A stretch of 64,000 bases of DNA. Source: Stigmatella ashevillena (GTDB taxonomy: Bacteria; Myxococcota; Myxococcia; Myxococcales; Myxococcaceae). The position numbers were made by a program, and so were the translations under genes. The DNA is taken from contig NZ_JAQNDM010000002.1 of the NCBI RefSeq assembly GCF_028368975.1, positions 7,620,425 through 7,684,424 on the forward strand. Reading direction: 5' to 3'. Positions 1 to 9,199 of this stretch are shown here, one piece after another. Position 1 is the stretch's first letter. Each line of letters opens with the position of its first letter. Below the pieces are notes generated by a model that saw only the letters and a program-made list of their open reading frames with translations, was not told the DNA's origin and did no database searches.

Positions 1-411
1 CTGGCGGAGGAGATCAACAGCTTCCTCTCGGTGGTCTACAACTACCAGGGCAGCATCCACGAGCCCTACTACCTGAAGCTTTACTGGGGCTCGCTGGTGT
101 TCGGCGCGCGGTTGATGGACTTGCAACTCCAGTACACGCTCTTTCGTCCGGATGGTTCGCCGCTGCGGGCGCGTGCCGAGGTCTCCTTCGCCAGCTTCGT
201 CGATCCGAAGACGATGGCGAAGCAGGAGAACAAGCAGTCCGCGGACCTGACCCACGTGGTGACCGTGCGGGAGGGAGACAGCCTGCCGTTGCTCTGCCAG
301 CGCATCTACGGAGATGCCACGTGCTACCCCTGGGTGGCCCGAGCCAACGGGCTGACCCACTTCCAGCGCCTGCGGGCGGGCACGCGCCTCGTCTTTCCGC
401 CGATGAAGTAG
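1..411 (+). CDS. eCIS tube/baseplate LysM protein (5' partial)
   Basis: The reading frame is open from base 1, so the N-terminus lies outside the window. The visible 136 residues hold the end of a CIS-tube-type domain (PYYLKLYWGSLVFGARL, then YTLFRPDGSPLRARAEVSF) and a C-terminal LysM-like module (VREGDSLPLLCQRIYGD ... LRAGTRLVFPPMK). This arrangement is typical of the Afp7/Pvc7-class protein of extracellular contractile injection systems, which joins the inner tube to the baseplate spike. Nine bases separate it from the spike gene, as in known eCIS loci. A phage-tail LysM protein is the alternative, but the neighbours favour eCIS. Confidence 0.85.
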   Translation: MAEEINSFLSVVYNYQGSIHEPYYLKLYWGSLVFGARLMDLQLQYTLFRPDGSPLRARAEVSFASFVDPKTMAKQENKQSADLTHVVTVREGDSLPLLCQRIYGDATCYPWVARANGLTHFQRLRAGTRLVFPPMK

Positions 412-420
412 GGAACCGCC

Positions 421-2217
421 ATGCCCGCCTCTTCCCCTTTTACGGCCACCAGCGATCTCACCACCTTTGCCCTGGTGGCCAACGGGCGCGAACTGGACGG
501 CTCCTACCAGGTGCTCTCCATCCAGGTGGTGAGCGCGCTCAACCGCCTGCCCTTCGCGCAGGTGGAACTGGTGGATGGCAGCGCGGCCCAGGGGGCCTTC
601 CCCTTGAGCGCCTCCACCACGCTGGCGCCCGGCGTGACGCTGGAGGTGAAGCTGGGCTACCACGGGGACAACCAGACCGTCTTCTCGGGGGTGGTGACGC
701 GGCAGGCGATCCGCAAGCGCGGCAAGGGCCCCGCTGTCCTTCAGGTGGAGGCGCGGGACAAGGCGGTGAAGATGACCCTCTCCCGCGGCAGCGCCATCTT
801 CACGGACACCACGGACTCGGAGGTGCTGGGCAAGCTCATCCGCGCCCATGGCCTGAGCGCCAAGGTGGCCAGCACCAGCCCCAAGCTGAAGGAGCTGACG
901 CAATTCTACTCCACGGACTGGGACTTCCTTGTCACCCGCGCGGAGGCCAATGGGATGGTGGTGGCGGTGAACGCGGGCACCGTGTCCGTGGTGGCACCGG
1001 ATCCTTCCACCTCTCCGGCGCTCGGGGTCACCTTCGGCACGGACGTCCTGGACTTTCGCCTGGAGGAGGACGCGCCCTCGCAGTGGAGTTCAGTGCGCTG
1101 CTCCTCGTGGGATTACAAGAGCCAGAAGATGATCGAGGCCACGGCCAAGGTCTCCGAGGCCAATGCCCTGGGCAGCCCCAGCAGCAAGAAGCTGGCGGAG
1201 GTGGCCAGCCCCAGCGAGGTGGAGTTCCAGTCCAGCGCCCCGTGGGCCCAGGACAGCCTCAAGGCCTGGGCCCAGGGCCTCATGCTGCGCTCCGAGCTGG
1301 CGAAGATCCGCGGCGAGGTGCGCTTTCAGGGCTCCTCCAAGGTGGAGCCGGGCAAGACGCTGAGCCTGGAGGGCTTTGGCGACCGCTTCGATGGCACGGC
1401 CTTCCTCTCCGCCGTCACCCACGACGTGGCGGAGGGCCGGTGGACGACCCGCGTGGAGGTGGGGTTGGAGGAGAAGCCCTTCGTGGAGACGGTGCCGGTG
1501 ACGGGGCCGGCCGCCGCGGGTCTCTTGCCCGGCGTGGTGGGGCTCCAGAATGGCGTCGTCAAGCAGATCGACAAGGACCCGGATGGCAACGTCCGGGTGC
1601 TGGTGCAGATCCCCGTGGTGGGCATGAAGGACGGCGTGTGGGCCCGGTTGGGCTCGCCCTATGCCACCAGCAAGGCCGGCATCTTCTTCTATCCCGAGGT
1701 GGGGGACGAGGTCATCCTGGGCTTCGTCAACGAGGACCCTGGCAACCCCATCATTCTCGGCAGCCTGTACAGCGGCTCGAAGAAGGCGCCTCCCTTCACG
1801 CCGGACGCGAAGAACAGCCACAAGGCCATCAAGACGAACGCCGGGCTGGAGATCCTCTTCGATGAGGAGGGCAAGGTCCTCACGCTCCAGACGCCCCATG
1901 GCAACAAGCTCGTGCTCTCGGACGAGGGAGACACCATCACCCTCCAAGACAAGCACGAGAACCAGATCAAGATGTCGGCCACGGGCATCGAGATCAAAAG
2001 CGCCACGAAACTGACGCTGACGGGAAAGACAGGCGTCTCGGTGCAGGCCAGTGTGGGCAACGTGGAGATCAGCGCCGAAGCGGGCAAGGTCGAGGCCTCG
2101 GGGCTCGAAGTGGAACTCAGCGCGGAGATTGAACTGAAGGCGTCGGGGACGGCCAAGGCCTCGTTGCAGGCGGCCGGAGAGACCAGCATTCAGGGCGCCC
2201 TGGTGCGCATCAACTGA
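421..2217 (+). CDS. VgrG-like spike protein of a contractile injection system
   Basis: A 598-residue spike protein, Afp8/Pvc8 or VgrG type, that would sit at the tip of the tube and puncture the target membrane. Residues about 15-365 form the gp27-like part, including YSTDWDFLVTRAEANGM, which is characteristic of the family. Residues about 370-460 form the gp5-type OB fold (LPGVVGLQNGVVKQ, then ARLGSPYATSKAGIFFYP and EVGDEVILGF, with GNPIILGSLY). The tail from about 470 is a repetitive beta-helix rich in K, E, S and T. The ATG has an AGGGAA ribosome site. No effector domain is fused to the C-terminus. The short size fits an eCIS spike better than an evolved T6SS VgrG. Confidence 0.88.
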   Translation: MPASSPFTATSDLTTFALVANGRELDGSYQVLSIQVVSALNRLPFAQVELVDGSAAQGAFPLSASTTLAPGVTLEVKLGYHGDNQTVFSGVVTRQAIRKRGKGPAVLQVEARDKAVKMTLSRGSAIFTDTTDSEVLGKLIRAHGLSAKVASTSPKLKELTQFYSTDWDFLVTRAEANGMVVAVNAGTVSVVAPDPSTSPALGVTFGTDVLDFRLEEDAPSQWSSVRCSSWDYKSQKMIEATAKVSEANALGSPSSKKLAEVASPSEVEFQSSAPWAQDSLKAWAQGLMLRSELAKIRGEVRFQGSSKVEPGKTLSLEGFGDRFDGTAFLSAVTHDVAEGRWTTRVEVGLEEKPFVETVPVTGPAAAGLLPGVVGLQNGVVKQIDKDPDGNVRVLVQIPVVGMKDGVWARLGSPYATSKAGIFFYPEVGDEVILGFVNEDPGNPIILGSLYSGSKKAPPFTPDAKNSHKAIKTNAGLEILFDEEGKVLTLQTPHGNKLVLSDEGDTITLQDKHENQIKMSATGIEIKSATKLTLTGKTGVSVQASVGNVEISAEAGKVEASGLEVELSAEIELKASGTAKASLQAAGETSIQGALVRIN

Positions 2218-2227
2218 GGAGCAGAAG

Positions 2228-3970
2228 ATGAACGAGCGCAAGCCCCTGAAGAATTCCGAGTCGCGGTCCACGGCCGCTCGCGCGGAGCAAGAGCCGAACT
2301 CGGAGCGGGAGGAGCGCGGCAGCGCGGCGCATGTCGTGCAGCGCCTGCGCGAGGGCGGCAGCACGCCGCTGCGCAGCGGCGAGGTGTTGGCGTTGCAGCG
2401 AGCCATTGGCAACCGCTCCGCCGGGCGGCTGCTGTCGCCTGCTCCGGCCGCGCGCTCGGGTGCTCCCATTCAGGCCATGGCCGAGGCGGACGCCGCCCAG
2501 TCCGAGTCCGGGGGGGAGCCTCCCCAATACTCCTGGCTTCGTGCCAAGGCGAAGGAGAAGCCGGAGGAGAGCCCCTCGTTCACGAAGCGCGAGAAGCGGG
2601 ACCTGCACCGCGAGATCCAGAGCAATCCTCAGCTGAATAATGCCATGGGGCAGACGGGCTTCGACGCAGGTCCCAGCAAGGTGGAGAAGGCCTTGCAGGC
2701 GCGCTTCCCGAAGGGGCCTTTGCTGAGCGATGCGGAGTGGAATGCCGTCCGGACCTTCTCGGGCCATCCCGAGGGGAGACAGTGGCTCGCGGCCGCTGGC
2801 TTGCCCACTCAGGAGCAGGCCAAGGCGTACATGACGGCACGCGATTTCCACGGCTACAACCTGCTTCCCGGGCCCACCAAGCTCTTCCTGGCCACCTATT
2901 ACAAGCATGACCCGAACGGGCCGAAGCGGGGTTTGCCTCCTCCCTATGCTGTTTACCTCTCCGTGACCGCGCAGAACGATGCCCAGCAGAACGAGCGCAT
3001 CAATCAGAACGTGAAGGAGCAGTGGATCGAGACGCTGATGGGAGGAGCGTGGACCCGGGAAGCCAAGTATGCCGTCAGCCGGGGGGCGGTCGTGAATCCC
3101 AAGAACCGCGATCAGCAGCTCAATGAGGCGCAGGTGGGTGGGCGGCACCAGCAGGCCACCCAGGTGCTCAGGAATGTCTTCTACCTCCTCCACGCCGGGC
3201 TCCAGACCTACGACAAAAAGAACAATCAGTATGATTTTTACAAGGGTCCCGTCGCCAAGATTCTCTCGCACGGTGGGCGCGTCAACATCCGCATCCCTGC
3301 CCTGGCGGAGGGCGATGGGGACGCCAATGCATTGTTGGACTGGCTTGGCATGACCGAGGATGGTGGGAAGGGCGAGCCCAGCGGGGCGGTCTTCGAACGC
3401 TTCGCGGGCACCCACCATGTCGAGATTGGCTCGAACAAGGCGGGGGATCCCGGCAAGCGGGGGAGCTTCAAGGAGATCGGAGGGGTGCCGGCGTTCGTCA
3501 AGGCGAAGGCCCACCGCAATCGCCTCCTGGGAATGAACCTGGCGGTGGGAGGGCTCGGCAAGCACGACTTCAATGGTGACGTCATCCTCCCGGATGGCGC
3601 CCATGGCCACATGTTCATCGGCTTCCGGAAGCCGACCCAGAAGCGGGACGGGGCGCTGCAGATTGGCATCGAGACGACCGAGCCGGGTGGATTCAGCACC
3701 GTCGGCTACATCCACAACTGGCGCTCGAGTGAGAAGACGGCCAACCCCGTCTCCAGCGTCGGCGGCCTCAAGGCGGACAAGGTAGGCGATGAGTCGACGA
3801 AGAACGCCCGTACCATCGATCTCGCCCTTTTGGGGCAAGGCGGCTGGAAGGAGCCGCTCGACCAGATTCGGAGCCGCTTCGAGGGCAAGCTGAAGGCCGC
3901 TCAAGATGAGCAAGCCCGGAAGGAAGTCTTCGACGAGCTCGCCGGGCCTTCAATATCGCTGAACAAGTAA
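2228..3970 (+). CDS. Candidate eCIS cargo/effector with LQRxxGNR motif
   Basis: A 580-residue protein of unrecognised function directly downstream of the spike gene (10 bases, GGAG site). The N-terminal 110 residues are low-complexity and polar and contain VLALQRAIGNR at 53-63. This short motif is also found in the DUF4157 protein encoded convergently next door (VLQLQRTLGNR, residues 51-61). From about 115 onward the protein looks globular, with a basic stretch, HGHMFIGFRKP near 460 and a Trp/Gly-rich tail. I recognise no toxin family. Inference: the polar leader marks it as cargo or a tip-associated protein of the injection system. An accessory structural protein is the alternative. Confidence 0.6.
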   Translation: MNERKPLKNSESRSTAARAEQEPNSEREERGSAAHVVQRLREGGSTPLRSGEVLALQRAIGNRSAGRLLSPAPAARSGAPIQAMAEADAAQSESGGEPPQYSWLRAKAKEKPEESPSFTKREKRDLHREIQSNPQLNNAMGQTGFDAGPSKVEKALQARFPKGPLLSDAEWNAVRTFSGHPEGRQWLAAAGLPTQEQAKAYMTARDFHGYNLLPGPTKLFLATYYKHDPNGPKRGLPPPYAVYLSVTAQNDAQQNERINQNVKEQWIETLMGGAWTREAKYAVSRGAVVNPKNRDQQLNEAQVGGRHQQATQVLRNVFYLLHAGLQTYDKKNNQYDFYKGPVAKILSHGGRVNIRIPALAEGDGDANALLDWLGMTEDGGKGEPSGAVFERFAGTHHVEIGSNKAGDPGKRGSFKEIGGVPAFVKAKAHRNRLLGMNLAVGGLGKHDFNGDVILPDGAHGHMFIGFRKPTQKRDGALQIGIETTEPGGFSTVGYIHNWRSSEKTANPVSSVGGLKADKVGDESTKNARTIDLALLGQGGWKEPLDQIRSRFEGKLKAAQDEQARKEVFDELAGPSISLNK

Positions 3971-3979
3971 GCCCCTCCA

Positions 3980-5647
3980 TCAGTACGTCATGTACTCCTG
4001 GATCACCTTCTCCAAGGCGGTATCGGGCACATCCGAGAACGCCACCTCGCCGCTCTCGACGGCCCATACCGTGTTGATCGGGGCTTGCAGGGCAAGGAAC
4101 TTCGAGACCGCCACCTGGTTTTGCGCCTTGCTGTCACCCAGTGAGTCAATCTCCAGGTTGGAGATCACCCAGTGATGAATCCGACTCTTCACATAGGTGA
4201 CCGCCTGTGGCTCTTGGGTGGGCTCCACGAAGCCCTGGACATCGGCGAGCGCCTCTTTCAGGACACTGGCGGCCAGGGTGGTTGCCATCTTGTAGACAGG
4301 CTTGCCGTTCGCGCCCTCCCAGACGCCCACCAAGGTTTGCAGGTTCGCCAATGACTGTGCCGCAGCCAGCGATTTGTTCAGGTGGCCCTGCGCCGTGTTG
4401 ATGGCGCTGTTCACACTGCCTTTGCCTGCCCAGAGATTGCGAGGGTTTCCATTCATCACGAAGAGGCCCAGTTTGAGTGTCTCTTCGTCGGTCAAGGGCT
4501 GCGGGACCGAGGGATCCTTGCCCAGCGCCTTCGTTCCTTCCGTGACGGCTGCCTGAATGCTGGCATTCGGGAGGTTGGCGCGGATGGTCTGGAGGAGGAG
4601 GGCCTTGCGGCTCTGGTAGGCGAGATCGATGAACCCCCGGATCGAATGCCAGGCGAGCACGTGGCGTCGGTGCTGGCCGGTCAGAAGGGGAATCTGCTGT
4701 TTCGTCCCGGTGGGAAAGTCGGGGCGTCCTGTCAGGCTCCCTCCGGCCACCGAGAGGGTCGCCATGCCCGTGGATTGCCCGGTCGACTCGATCTTGGCAT
4801 GCCGCTGGATGGCTTGCTGCGCCAGCCGGTAGACGTTGGGCGTGCCACCCCCCAGGCCCGCCAGCGCTCTCAAAACGGCCACCAGCTTTTCAGCGTCGTC
4901 TGCGTTCACATCATCCAGCGTCTTCGGAAGGTGTTCCCGGTACTGGCTGTTCTGCTTGAGTTCCGTCAGGGCCCAGGTCCACTGGGGGTCCCATTCGGGG
5001 TCACCTTGGTTGTCGGCAATGGCCTCGTCCAGGTAGTCGTCGAGGTTCACCTGCTTTCGCTGCACGACCGGGAAGGAGGGCGAGGCGCCAGGAGACAGCG
5101 CGGGTGAGCCCTCCGCGAGCTGGAATTGCAAGGCCTTGCTGCCCATCATGTCCGCCTCTCGCTCGAGCGAGCGGTCGTCGTTGATGGACTGACCGGACAT
5201 GTGCAGGGTCGGGCGAACCCGCCCCTGCTTTTGCTGGACCACATGCCATGCTTCATGGGCCAGGTGTTTCTCCTGTCCCGCGCCGAGATGGATGTCGGAG
5301 CCTTGCGTGTAGGCCAACGCGTGCAACTGTGAGGGCTTGCCGGAGTTGTAGTGGACCCGCGTGTCGTTGAGGGAAACCCCAGACAGCGCCTCAATGCCTG
5401 ATTTCAGATTCGAGGGGAGCCCGGTCTGATTTTCAGGGGTTGGTGTGCGAAGCTGGGTGACCACCCTGTTGCCAAGCGTCCGTTGGAGCTGAAGCACTTG
5501 GTTGGGTGTCAGGGCGCGAGGGTCCCGCTTGGCACGCTGAACAATCGTGGAAGGTGGTTCGGGCTGAGCCGAAGGGGTGTCGGGCTCGGAATGGCTGGAG
5601 AGGTGAGTGCCCACCTGGGGGGCACGCGATCTGGAAGACTCTTTCAT
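3980..5647 (-). CDS. DUF4157 (eCIS core domain) protein
   Basis: A 555-residue protein with a DUF4157 domain at about 80-160. This is the conserved metallopeptidase-like eCIS core domain, often fused to or next to toxins. The HExxH-like motif is HEAWH (131-135) within KHLAHEAWHVVQQKQG, preceded by VHYNSGKPSQLHALAYTQG. VLQLQRTLGNR occurs at 51-61. The C-terminal 330 residues are not recognised and may be the active cargo part. The start at 5647 has a GAGAGG site five bases upstream; a 70-residue upstream extension is open but has no such site and poor composition. The gene converges on the preceding cargo gene with only nine bases between them. Confidence 0.78.
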   Translation of the reverse strand: MKESSRSRAPQVGTHLSSHSEPDTPSAQPEPPSTIVQRAKRDPRALTPNQVLQLQRTLGNRVVTQLRTPTPENQTGLPSNLKSGIEALSGVSLNDTRVHYNSGKPSQLHALAYTQGSDIHLGAGQEKHLAHEAWHVVQQKQGRVRPTLHMSGQSINDDRSLEREADMMGSKALQFQLAEGSPALSPGASPSFPVVQRKQVNLDDYLDEAIADNQGDPEWDPQWTWALTELKQNSQYREHLPKTLDDVNADDAEKLVAVLRALAGLGGGTPNVYRLAQQAIQRHAKIESTGQSTGMATLSVAGGSLTGRPDFPTGTKQQIPLLTGQHRRHVLAWHSIRGFIDLAYQSRKALLLQTIRANLPNASIQAAVTEGTKALGKDPSVPQPLTDEETLKLGLFVMNGNPRNLWAGKGSVNSAINTAQGHLNKSLAAAQSLANLQTLVGVWEGANGKPVYKMATTLAASVLKEALADVQGFVEPTQEPQAVTYVKSRIHHWVISNLEIDSLGDSKAQNQVAVSKFLALQAPINTVWAVESGEVAFSDVPDTALEKVIQEYMTY

Positions 5648-5929
5648 CTGCCTCTCGGGAGCTGGCCCATCGGGCGCGGCGATCGACGGAAGGATGGCTG
5701 GCAAGAGGATATCGTGTCTTCTCTTGGCCTCCAATCTCGTTGCACGGGGGCACGGACGAAACACGGATGCAGTTGTTTGAGCCGATGGCCTGGGGGCGGC
5801 ATGGGCACTGTCCACCCGGAATCCCTTGACCGCACACGTCCCGTTCACTTCTGGCAAATCGCCGTGAGGGAGCAGCGCACGGGGGGGCCGCCCCCGTTAA
5901 GGTGACCGGTCCATTCTTGGAGGTTCACC

Positions 5930-6787
5930 ATGACTGCTGCCGCTTCGCTTCCCGCCGCCGCCGCCGGTACGTTCCGGCTCGGGGATACGGTCATTGCCCG
6001 CATGGGGTTCGGTGCCATGCGCATCACGGGCCAGGGCATTTGGGGAGAGCCCAGAGACATTGAGGAGGCCCGGCGGGTCCTCCGCCGCGCGGTGGAGCTG
6101 GGCGTTCAGCTCATCGACACGGCGGACTCCTACGGCCCGGATGTGTCCGAGCGCATCATCGGTGAGACGCTCTCCCCTTACGCGCAGGGGCTGCTCATCG
6201 CGACGAAGGGAGGGCTGACCCGGAGCGGACCGGGAGGGTGGCATGCCAACTGCCACCCAGAGCACCTCACGAAGGCGCTGGAGGGGAGCCTTCGTCGGCT
6301 GCGCGTCGAGCGCATCGACGTGTATCAGCTCCACACGGTGGATCCGCAGGTGCCATTCGAGGACTCGGTAGGGACCCTCGCGCGCCTGCGCGAACAAGGG
6401 AAGATCCGTCACGTGGGGCTGTCGAATGTGTCGGTGGAACAGCTCCGGCAGGCGCGGAAGATCGTCCCCATCGTCTCGGTGCAGAACCGCTACAACCTGA
6501 CGACCCGGCGCAGCGAGGACGTGCTGGTGGAGTGTGAGAAAGAGGGCATCGGCTTTCTGCCCTGGTCCCCCCTCTCCGCCAGCGCCCTGGCCACGGAGGG
6601 GAGCCCTCTCATCCAAGCGGCGAAGCGGCACGGTGTCACCCCGGGACAGCTCGCGCTCGCGTGGCTGCTGCACCGCTCACCGGTGATGCTGCCCATCCCC
6701 GGGACTTCCTCCGTGAAGCACCTGGACGAGAACACAGCGGCAGCCGCCGTGAAGCTGACGCCCGAAGAAGTCCGCGCGCTGGAGTAG
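5930..6787 (+). CDS. Aldo/keto reductase
   Basis: A 285-residue (beta/alpha)8 NADPH-dependent oxidoreductase. The catalytic tetrad is visible: Asp in LIDTAD, Tyr in DSYGPD, Lys in IATKGG and His in YQLHTVD. It also has the family marks GKIRHVGLSNVS, SVQNRYNLTTRR and GFLPWSPL, and a C-terminal IPGTSSVKHLDEN cofactor loop. GGAGG lies six bases before the ATG. It resembles the stress-associated AKRs that reduce diverse aldehydes, so the substrate cannot be named. A badly deleted copy of the same gene lies at about 8994-9128, which suggests a local duplication. Confidence 0.92.
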   Translation: MTAAASLPAAAAGTFRLGDTVIARMGFGAMRITGQGIWGEPRDIEEARRVLRRAVELGVQLIDTADSYGPDVSERIIGETLSPYAQGLLIATKGGLTRSGPGGWHANCHPEHLTKALEGSLRRLRVERIDVYQLHTVDPQVPFEDSVGTLARLREQGKIRHVGLSNVSVEQLRQARKIVPIVSVQNRYNLTTRRSEDVLVECEKEGIGFLPWSPLSASALATEGSPLIQAAKRHGVTPGQLALAWLLHRSPVMLPIPGTSSVKHLDENTAAAAVKLTPEEVRALE

Positions 6788-6835
6788 GACACGGCGGGTC
6801 TTGCTATCAAGCCTCAACTGAACTGGCGTACGGTC

Positions 6836-7705
6836 GTGGCGGGCTGCGCGGGCATGTTGCTGCCGCTGCCGCTTGTATTGCTGCTTTGGGGATTGCGGCG
6901 GCCAGAAGTACCAGCGGCGGCAGCAGCGGGGGGGGACATGAGCCCCATGCTCGGCTACGAACAACGCATGCGGTTGACGACATACCAGCGTGAGTGCGGG
7001 TCCGCTACGGAGTGTGAGCCTCCTCTGGGATGCTTGTACGAGGCCCGGTACAGGCAGGCGTACTGCACGGACAGCCAGTGCATGGTGGATGCGCAGTGTC
7101 CCGAAGACCACGGCTGCCGTGCTCTTGCTACGAAAGAGGATGGGCCTCTGGTGCGCATTTGCGTTCCCGTGGGTGTTCGGCGGGAAGGGGAACGTTGCGA
7201 TCCATCTCCCAAAGACAAAGGATACGCCTGCGCGGCAGGGTTGGTGTGTAGCGGAAATGATGACAGTTGGTGTGCCCAGCCATGCCGTCAGGGTACTCAG
7301 GCGGCGGTGTGCCCCGAGGGCTTCTTCTGCGCGGATACCACCCCTGAATCTGTGTGCCTGCCCACGTGCGAGAAGCGGGGATGCGACGAGAGCCAACATT
7401 GCGTCCAGTTCGATAGGGAGGGCTCGGCATGTGCTCACGTTTATGGCCCCAACTGTCAGCAGACTCCTTGCGCAGAGGGCCGCGAGTGCTGGGTGCTCAC
7501 GAACCCGCCGCGCCCAGGGCAAGCGTGGATGGAGTGTATTGAGCGGTGTGGCGAAGGTTTTCCTTCTTGCGGAATTGGCAAGGTCTGCGATGTCTGGCTG
7601 TGCTTGCCGGATTGCAACCCGCAGGGCCCTGACATGTGCGGCGAGGGCTACCGGTGCAGGCAGCCCGCGCCAGATAGGCCCTTCGCGTGCCGTCCCGATT
7701 GGTAG
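6836..7705 (+). CDS. Cys-rich membrane-anchored or secreted protein
   Basis: About 289 residues, with a hydrophobic N-terminal segment (MLLPLPLVLLLWGL) and then an ectodomain with more than 30 Cys residues in irregular CxxxxC spacings, such as ECGSATECEPPLGC and MCGEGYRCRQP. The pattern resembles disulphide-rich EGF/TIL-type modules common in myxobacterial surface proteins. No catalytic motif is seen. The GTG at 6836 is taken as start. The same frame is open back to the stop of the aldo/keto reductase, so a longer N-terminus from a rare start codon cannot be excluded. It lies 48 bases downstream of that gene and is probably transcribed with it. Confidence 0.6.
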   Translation: MAGCAGMLLPLPLVLLLWGLRRPEVPAAAAAGGDMSPMLGYEQRMRLTTYQRECGSATECEPPLGCLYEARYRQAYCTDSQCMVDAQCPEDHGCRALATKEDGPLVRICVPVGVRREGERCDPSPKDKGYACAAGLVCSGNDDSWCAQPCRQGTQAAVCPEGFFCADTTPESVCLPTCEKRGCDESQHCVQFDREGSACAHVYGPNCQQTPCAEGRECWVLTNPPRPGQAWMECIERCGEGFPSCGIGKVCDVWLCLPDCNPQGPDMCGEGYRCRQPAPDRPFACRPDW

Positions 7706-7737
7706 GTTCTTATCCAGTCCGTTGAAGATAACGCTCG

Positions 7738-8971
7738 AAGGAGACGCGGCTGCCGAGCAGGCTTGGCCGCTTGGGTGTTGCTGATTCTCGCGGGACTTCT
7801 CGTTCTGCTGTGTCGGCCAGACGCTCTTCTTTCTCTGCTGGTGCGGCGAAGTGACATGGAGTGGGCGCGAGAGGCGGAGCGGGCTAACAGCACGGGCCAC
7901 GAATCAGCAGAGGGCGTTGTCGCAACTGGGAGTGGCTTCGCCGTGGTCGGTCACACCAATTCTCGGCAGCCCGGAGTCCATCATGCCTGGGTACTCCAGT
8001 TTGATTCTGCTCCGCCGCCCCGTTGGGAGCGAGCCTATGGAGGAAAAAGAGCGCTTGGGACAGGGATTCTCGGTCGTGCCATCGCCTCCCTTCAGAGAGG
8101 AGGGCTCATCATTGCTGGGGAAGAGGAGGTCTCGGTGAATCGATTCCGGGGATGGCTTCTCGCGCTCTCCCCAGAAGGAGATGCCCTCTGGGAGCGAACC
8201 CCGGGTCATGAAGGCGTGAATGGGTTCAATGCTGTCTCGGTTCTCGAGGACGGTTCCATTGTCGCTGGAGGAGATCAGGATGGAGAGGGCTGGGTGGAGC
8301 GGATGGATCCTCGGGGTGAACTTCTTTGGAGCGTGAAGCTTCCCCAGTTGGAGCACATCACCGCCCTGGTAGCGCTTCCGGCTCAGCGTGTCGCAGTCAT
8401 GGGAACGGCGGAACGCTCGACCACAGGGCCGGGAATTTCACGGCTGGTGATGCTGGAGTCCGATGGCTGGGCCCGCTGGGAGAAGCAGTTGCCAGCAGAA
8501 GGCAGAGGGGAACTGGACGCGCTCGCCTTGCTGCCGGATGGAGGCTTTGTCGCGGCTGGACGCCTGGGCAGTCCTGATTCGACGGACTGGAGTCTCTGAG
8601 TGATACGCATGGATCCGCTCGGGGAGGTCCTCTGGGAGCATGTCCCGGTGGACCCTCAAGTGGAATCGGGCCGTGCCATTACCGCCTTTACCGATGGAAG
8701 TGTCGTCGTCGCGGGAGCCTCGTGGAAGAATTTGCTGGCCGACCAGGAAGCCAAGGTCTGGCGATTTTCCGCAGAGGGAAGCCCGCTCTGGCAGCAGTCC
8801 TACGGAGGGGATGGATACGATGCGGGCGAAGGCATCGCCCGCTTGATAGATGGCACCCTCGTGGTCGTGGGCTCAACGAGTTCCAAGGGAGCAGGCAAGA
8901 CGGACCTGTGGACCTTCGGGTTGTCCCCGGAGGGGGAACGGCTCTGGGAAGAGACGTTCGGGTCGCCCTGA
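7738..8971 (+). pseudogene. Broken copy of propeller-repeat protein
   Basis: This stretch is a paralogue of the intact gene at 10908-12143 and aligns with it nearly end to end. Three lesions are visible. The region matching the start codon has no ATG. One extra G in the run near 7773 (cgcttggg against cgcttgg) shifts the frame after the first dozen codons. At 8597-8599 the codon TGG of the intact copy (DWSLWVVRMD) is TGA. The two halves, 7763-8599 (possible TTG start, 278 residues) and 8600-8971 (123 residues), are in one frame across the stop. The product would be an N-terminal membrane helix followed by about seven repeats ending in variants of DGxxVVxG and GExLWE. Read-through or a sequencing error are the alternatives. 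Confidence 0.8.
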
Positions 8972-8993
8972 CATAGGGTCCTCCCGGGCACAG

Positions 8994-9128
8994 TCGTGGG
9001 AATTGGGCGTTTAGCTCATCGACATGGCGGATTCCTACGGCCCCGACGTATCCGAGCGCATCATCGGCGAGACGCTCCACCCTGACGCTCCTGGCCACGG
9101 AGGGGAGCCCCCTCATCCAGGCGGCCAT
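8994..9128 (+). pseudogene. Aldo/keto reductase remnant with internal deletion
   Basis: About 85 bases (8994-9080) match 6093-6181 of the aldo/keto reductase gene, covering the segment from ELGVQLIDTADSYG to RIIGETL. They are followed at once by about 40 bases (9086-9126) matching 6583-6628 (ALATEGSPLIQAA). Roughly 400 bases between the two segments are missing. No open frame survives. The remnant sits just after the broken propeller gene, in the same orientation as the source gene, so it is probably scar tissue from a local duplication. Confidence 0.8.
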
Positions 9129-9199
9129 GGGTTGACAGCCCCTACGAGTCTGTGCGGACGATGAACGAGGCTGTGCACATGGGGACCCCTGAGGAATGC

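Noticed and set aside
421-2217. Type VI secretion VgrG.
   Set aside because: The adjacent LysM tube protein and DUF4157 protein are eCIS marks, and no T6SS genes are seen. T6SS cannot be fully excluded because the locus is cut at base 1.
5648-5857. 70-residue N-terminal extension of the DUF4157 protein.
   Set aside because: The composition is unlike the rest, there is no ribosome site at its start, and GAGAGG stands right before 5647.
6806-6835. Possible ATC start giving a more natural N-terminus to the Cys-rich protein.
   Set aside because: ATC is an exceptionally rare start and no strong ribosome site is present. GTG 6836 was kept, with the doubt recorded.
8600-8971. Separate 123-residue gene starting with GTG after the TGA.
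   Set aside because: It has no ribosome site and is the exact continuation of the preceding frame; it is the downstream half of the broken propeller gene.
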